64,000 nt of DNA from the NCBI RefSeq assembly GCF_014489615.1, contig NZ_CP060825.1, forward strand, positions 2,521,501 to 2,585,500, read 5' to 3'. The stretch is from Streptomyces genisteinicus (GTDB lineage Bacteria > Actinomycetota > Actinomycetes > Streptomycetales > Streptomycetaceae). Of the stretch, positions 61,004 to 64,000 are shown piece by piece. Position numbers and translations under genes: made by a program. Under the pieces are notes generated by a model, which was given only the letters and a program-made list of their open reading frames with translations, had not been told where the DNA came from and made no database searches. The stretch's first letter is position 1. Each line of letters opens with the position of its first letter.

Positions 61004-62583
61004 TCGCCACGCTCGCCCGGCTGGAGGCGGTCGAGACGGGTCGCGCCCAGCCGCTCGCGACGGTCCGCCACCGGCGTCTGTCGGACCGTCCGCTGGTGCT
61101 GGTGCCGCTGACGACCGCGGGCGAGGCGGGCGCCCCGCTGGGCGCCCTGGTGGGCACTGACCCGGCCGCGCCCCGGCTGCTGGTCGTCCCGCAACCCCGG
61201 GACCGCGACCTGCGCTCCGCGTTCCTGTCCGACCTCGCCGAGGTGGTCCTGCCGCATCTGGAGTCCTACGCGGACGACGTCGAGCCCGCCGAACGGTCGG
61301 AGACCGACCCGGAGACGGGCAAGCGGGTCAAGGTCGAGACCGAGCTGTGCGCCGACGCGCCGCAGCTGATCGTGCCGAGCCGGGCGGGCGTCGAGTACGT
61401 GCGGCTGCTCGGGCGCTCGATGCGGTTCCGCCGCACCGCCGAGCAGGACCCGGACACCCCGTACCCCGCGCCCGCCCGGGTGCCCCTGCTGGGCCGCTGG
61501 TTCACCCACTACGCGGAGCGCTCCCGGGTCCCCGGCTCCTCGCTGCTGCTGGCCGCGACCGACCTGCTGAACCGGCACTGGGCCACCGGTCAGTCCTCGC
61601 TGGAGGACCAGCACCTGGGCGCGCTGCTCGCCTGGGTGGACGTTCCCGAGGGGGCGTCCGGCGCCGGGGCCGCGCTGCGGGCCGAGCTCGCCCGGGACGG
61701 CGAGGGGCAGCTGCTGTGCCCGCCGGCCGGGCCCGCCACCGACCCCGCGTTCGACAACCGGCTCCTCGCCCCGGCGATGGAGCGGTTCGACCGCGCCCGC
61801 CGGCTGCTGGCGGCCGCGGAGGACGGCACGAGCGCCGACGACCGCCTCGGCGAGCTGCACCGCGCCGAGCGGGAGATCCGGCGGCTGATCGCGTCCCAGC
61901 TGAAGCCGACCTGGGACGCGGTGTGGCGGGCGGTGGAGCTGCTGCGGGAGCTGCCGGAGGGCGCGCGCGCCGCCGACCGCTGGACGCGCGACCGCTGGTC
62001 GTTCACCGGCCACCGGGACAAGGTCAGGGCGGGCGAGCCGCCGCAGCCGCGGCGCGACGACGCGGTGACCGCCGCGCAGAAGCTCGCCGCCCGGGAGACC
62101 GCCCAGGCCCAGCTGGACGCCCAGGAGGCGCTGGACGACCCGCTGGTGCTGGCGTCGCACCGGCTGCGCGGCGAGGCGTTCACCGCCGAGGTCCTCGACG
62201 TCGAGATGGCCTGGTCGGAGTCGAAGCGCCCGACCCCCCGGCCGCTGGTCACCGTCGCCACCGACGACCGGCCCCAGCTGGGCGGGCGGATGAAGGTCTA
62301 CCGGTCGCTCGACGGCCGGCCGCAGACCGCCGAGTTCGTGCGGGCGGAGGCCGAGGGCGTCCTGGTGCTGCGCCTGACCGACCGGATGGGCCGCTCGAAG
62401 GAGCCCGCCGAGGGTTCCGTGCCGGTCAAGGGGGACAGGATCGACTGGACGCTGTTCGAGCACGACCAGCGGGGCGGCCCCAAGCTGCCCGACCCGGACG
62501 AGACGCCGTGGACCCACGGCGGCCCGCCGCGTTCCGACACCGCCGAGACCCCCGACACCGTCACCCCGGAGGACCTGCTGTGA
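60994..62583 (+). CDS. unknown 529-aa protein between nuclease and helicase
   Basis: 529 residues from ATG 60994, GGGAGG seven bases upstream. It is soluble and helical with 'LSDRPLVLVPLTTAGEAGAPLGALVG' near the start, a central 'LLGRWFTHYAERSRVPGSSLLLAATDLLNRHWATGQSSLEDQHLGALLAWV' region, and a charged C-terminus. I find no Walker, nuclease or HTH motif and do not recognise a family. Its position, overlapping both neighbours, argues that it works in the same complex or pathway. Confidence 0.85.
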   Translation: MSLIATLARLEAVETGRAQPLATVRHRRLSDRPLVLVPLTTAGEAGAPLGALVGTDPAAPRLLVVPQPRDRDLRSAFLSDLAEVVLPHLESYADDVEPAERSETDPETGKRVKVETELCADAPQLIVPSRAGVEYVRLLGRSMRFRRTAEQDPDTPYPAPARVPLLGRWFTHYAERSRVPGSSLLLAATDLLNRHWATGQSSLEDQHLGALLAWVDVPEGASGAGAALRAELARDGEGQLLCPPAGPATDPAFDNRLLAPAMERFDRARRLLAAAEDGTSADDRLGELHRAEREIRRLIASQLKPTWDAVWRAVELLRELPEGARAADRWTRDRWSFTGHRDKVRAGEPPQPRRDDAVTAAQKLAARETAQAQLDAQEALDDPLVLASHRLRGEAFTAEVLDVEMAWSESKRPTPRPLVTVATDDRPQLGGRMKVYRSLDGRPQTAEFVRAEAEGVLVLRLTDRMGRSKEPAEGSVPVKGDRIDWTLFEHDQRGGPKLPDPDETPWTHGGPPRSDTAETPDTVTPEDLL

Positions 62584-63950
62584 CGCCCGCCCCCTCCGCT
62601 CCCGAGGCCGCCGTGTTCGACCCGTCCGCGGCGGCGGGCCTGGCCACGGACCGGATCCTGCACGACACCCTGCACGGCGACGCCCGCGGGGTCGTCGTGG
62701 ACTCGCCCCCGGGGGCCGGCAAGTCGACCCTGGTGGTGCGCGCCGCCCGGGAGCTCGCCGCGGCCGGACGCCCGCTGATGGTCGTCGCCCAGACCAACGC
62801 CCAGGTCGACGACCTGGTGCTGCGCCTGGCCGCCAAGGACCCCGATCTGCCGGTCGGCCGCCTGCACTCGCACTCGGGCGACGGGACCGCCCCGTACGAC
62901 CCGGCGCTCGACGCACTGGACAACGTCCGCACGTCGGCGAAGGCGGCCGATCTCGCCGGCCTCGACATCGTGATCTCCACGGCCGCGAAATGGGCCCATG
63001 TGCAGGGCGTCGAGCCGTGGGGCCACGCCATCGTCGACGAGGCGTACCAGATGCGCTCGGACGCGCTGCTCGCCGTGGCGGGTCTGTTCGAACGGGCGCT
63101 GTTCGTGGGCGATCCCGGCCAGCTGGACCCGTTCTCGATCGTCGGCGCCGAGCAGTGGGCGGGGCTGTCGTACGACCCGTCGGCCAGCGCGGTCTCCACG
63201 CTCCTCGCGCACAACCCGGGCCTGCCGCAGCACCGGCTGCCCGTCTCCTGGCGGCTCCCGGCGTCGGCCGCGCCGCTGGTGTCGGACGCGTTCTATCCCT
63301 ACACGCCCTTCCGCAGCGGGACCGGGCACGGCGACCGGCGGCTCTCCTTCGGCGTGCCGTCCGACGGTTCGGGACCGGACCGGGTCGTCGACGAGGCGGC
63401 CGTCTCGGGCTGGGGGCTGCTGGAGCTGCCCGCCCGCCGCACTCCGCGCACCGACCCGGAGGCCGTGCGGGCGGTGGCCGCGGTGGTGCGGCGGCTGCTG
63501 GACCGGGGCGGTGTCACGCACTCGGAGCAGTCGCCGGACCCGTCCCCGCTCACGGCGGACCGGATCGCGGTCGGCACGGCCCACCGCGACCAGGCCGCGG
63601 CGGTGCGCGCGGCGCTCGCCGCGCTCGGGGTCGCGGACGTCACGGTGGACACGGCCAACCGGCTCCAGGGCCGCGAGTACGACGTGACGGTGATCCTCCA
63701 CCCGCTCTCGGGCCGCCCGGACGCCACCGCGTTCCATCTGGAGACCGGGCGGCTGTGCGTGCTGGCCTCGCGCCACCGCCACGCGTGCATCGTGGTGTGC
63801 CGGGAGGGTGTGGGGGCCCTGCTGGACGAGCATCCTTCGACCGAGCCGGTGCAGCTGGGCGTCTCGATCAAGTTCCCGGACGGCTGGGAGGCGAACCACG
63901 CGGTCCTCGCCCACCTCGCCGAGCACACGGTGCGGTGGGAGGGCCCCTGA
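62580..63950 (+). CDS. SF1-type helicase/ATPase
   Basis: 456 residues from GTG 62580 (GTGA overlap with the previous stop). Helicase motifs in order: I (Walker A) 'VVVDSPPGAGKSTLVVRAA', Ia 'MVVAQTNAQVDDLVLRL', II 'HAIVDEAYQM' (DEAY), III 'LFVGDPGQLDPFS', IV-like 'QHRLPVSWRLP', V 'VDTANRLQGREYDVTVI', VI 'LCVLASRHRHACIVV'. This is an SF1B Upf1/Dna2-like helicase without an extra nuclease domain, which is encoded two genes upstream. Partner of the Fe-S nuclease by context. Confidence 0.9.
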   Translation: MTPAPSAPEAAVFDPSAAAGLATDRILHDTLHGDARGVVVDSPPGAGKSTLVVRAARELAAAGRPLMVVAQTNAQVDDLVLRLAAKDPDLPVGRLHSHSGDGTAPYDPALDALDNVRTSAKAADLAGLDIVISTAAKWAHVQGVEPWGHAIVDEAYQMRSDALLAVAGLFERALFVGDPGQLDPFSIVGAEQWAGLSYDPSASAVSTLLAHNPGLPQHRLPVSWRLPASAAPLVSDAFYPYTPFRSGTGHGDRRLSFGVPSDGSGPDRVVDEAAVSGWGLLELPARRTPRTDPEAVRAVAAVVRRLLDRGGVTHSEQSPDPSPLTADRIAVGTAHRDQAAAVRAALAALGVADVTVDTANRLQGREYDVTVILHPLSGRPDATAFHLETGRLCVLASRHRHACIVVCREGVGALLDEHPSTEPVQLGVSIKFPDGWEANHAVLAHLAEHTVRWEGP

Positions 63951-64000
63951 GGGAGTTCCCCGGGCGCCCTTGCGGGGCGCGGGACAATGGATGACGGTCC

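Overview
The window is high-GC DNA with dense, often overlapping genes, frequent GTG/TTG starts and long GC-rich stem-loop terminators. The desferrioxamine cluster, an adpA gene with a TTA codon next to ornA, a CebR box with cebEFG, and an XRE/DUF397 pair together point clearly to a Streptomyces chromosome. No gene suggests a plasmid, prophage or transposon, so this looks like core or semi-core chromosome.

Layout. 1-3.1 kb: Na+/solute symporter divergent from a PucR-type regulator. 3.2-12.0 kb: a minus-strand accessory block with a WXG-like helical protein, two near-duplicate ~783-residue WXG-headed proteins, an orphan copy of their C-terminal end, and four paralogous cysteine-conserved lipoproteins. 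12.0-15.3 kb: an Scr-type XRE/DUF397 pair with two small divergent genes, then an AAA15-type ATPase. A TGTGACA-N7-TGTCACA-like palindrome occurs three times here. 15.4-25.3 kb: Tat-exported FAD dehydrogenase, acyl-CoA dehydrogenase, thioesterase, CDF transporter, an HTH gene remnant, a NarL-type two-component system, a phosphatase and a TetR regulator.

25.4-31.1 kb: a four-gene leucine/isovalerate degradation operon (carboxylase beta and biotin subunits, HMG-CoA lyase, acyl-CoA dehydrogenase) divergent from the TetR gene, with two 16-bp palindromes between them. 31.3-38.6 kb: desEF and desABCD, each unit preceded by an iron box. 38.8-42.6 kb: DUF4429 protein, small hypothetical, GlmS, acetate-transporter-family protein. 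43.0-47.1 kb: universal stress protein, small membrane protein, adpA, ornA, tRNA-His. 47.2-51.6 kb: cebR and cebEFG, with no beta-glucosidase beside them.

51.7-58.8 kb: OmpR-type two-component system, small secreted or membrane protein, spermidine synthase-like protein, unknown 170-aa protein, TPR-type regulator and histidine phosphatase. 59.0-63.95 kb: PAP2-family membrane protein, then three overlapping genes for a Fe-S-type PD-(D/E)XK nuclease, an unknown 529-aa protein and an SF1-type helicase.

The best candidates for undescribed biology are the 3.2-12.0 kb WXG/lipoprotein block, the nuclease/unknown/helicase operon at the right end, and the palindrome network around the XRE/DUF397 pair. 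Functions for these are inferred from architecture only.
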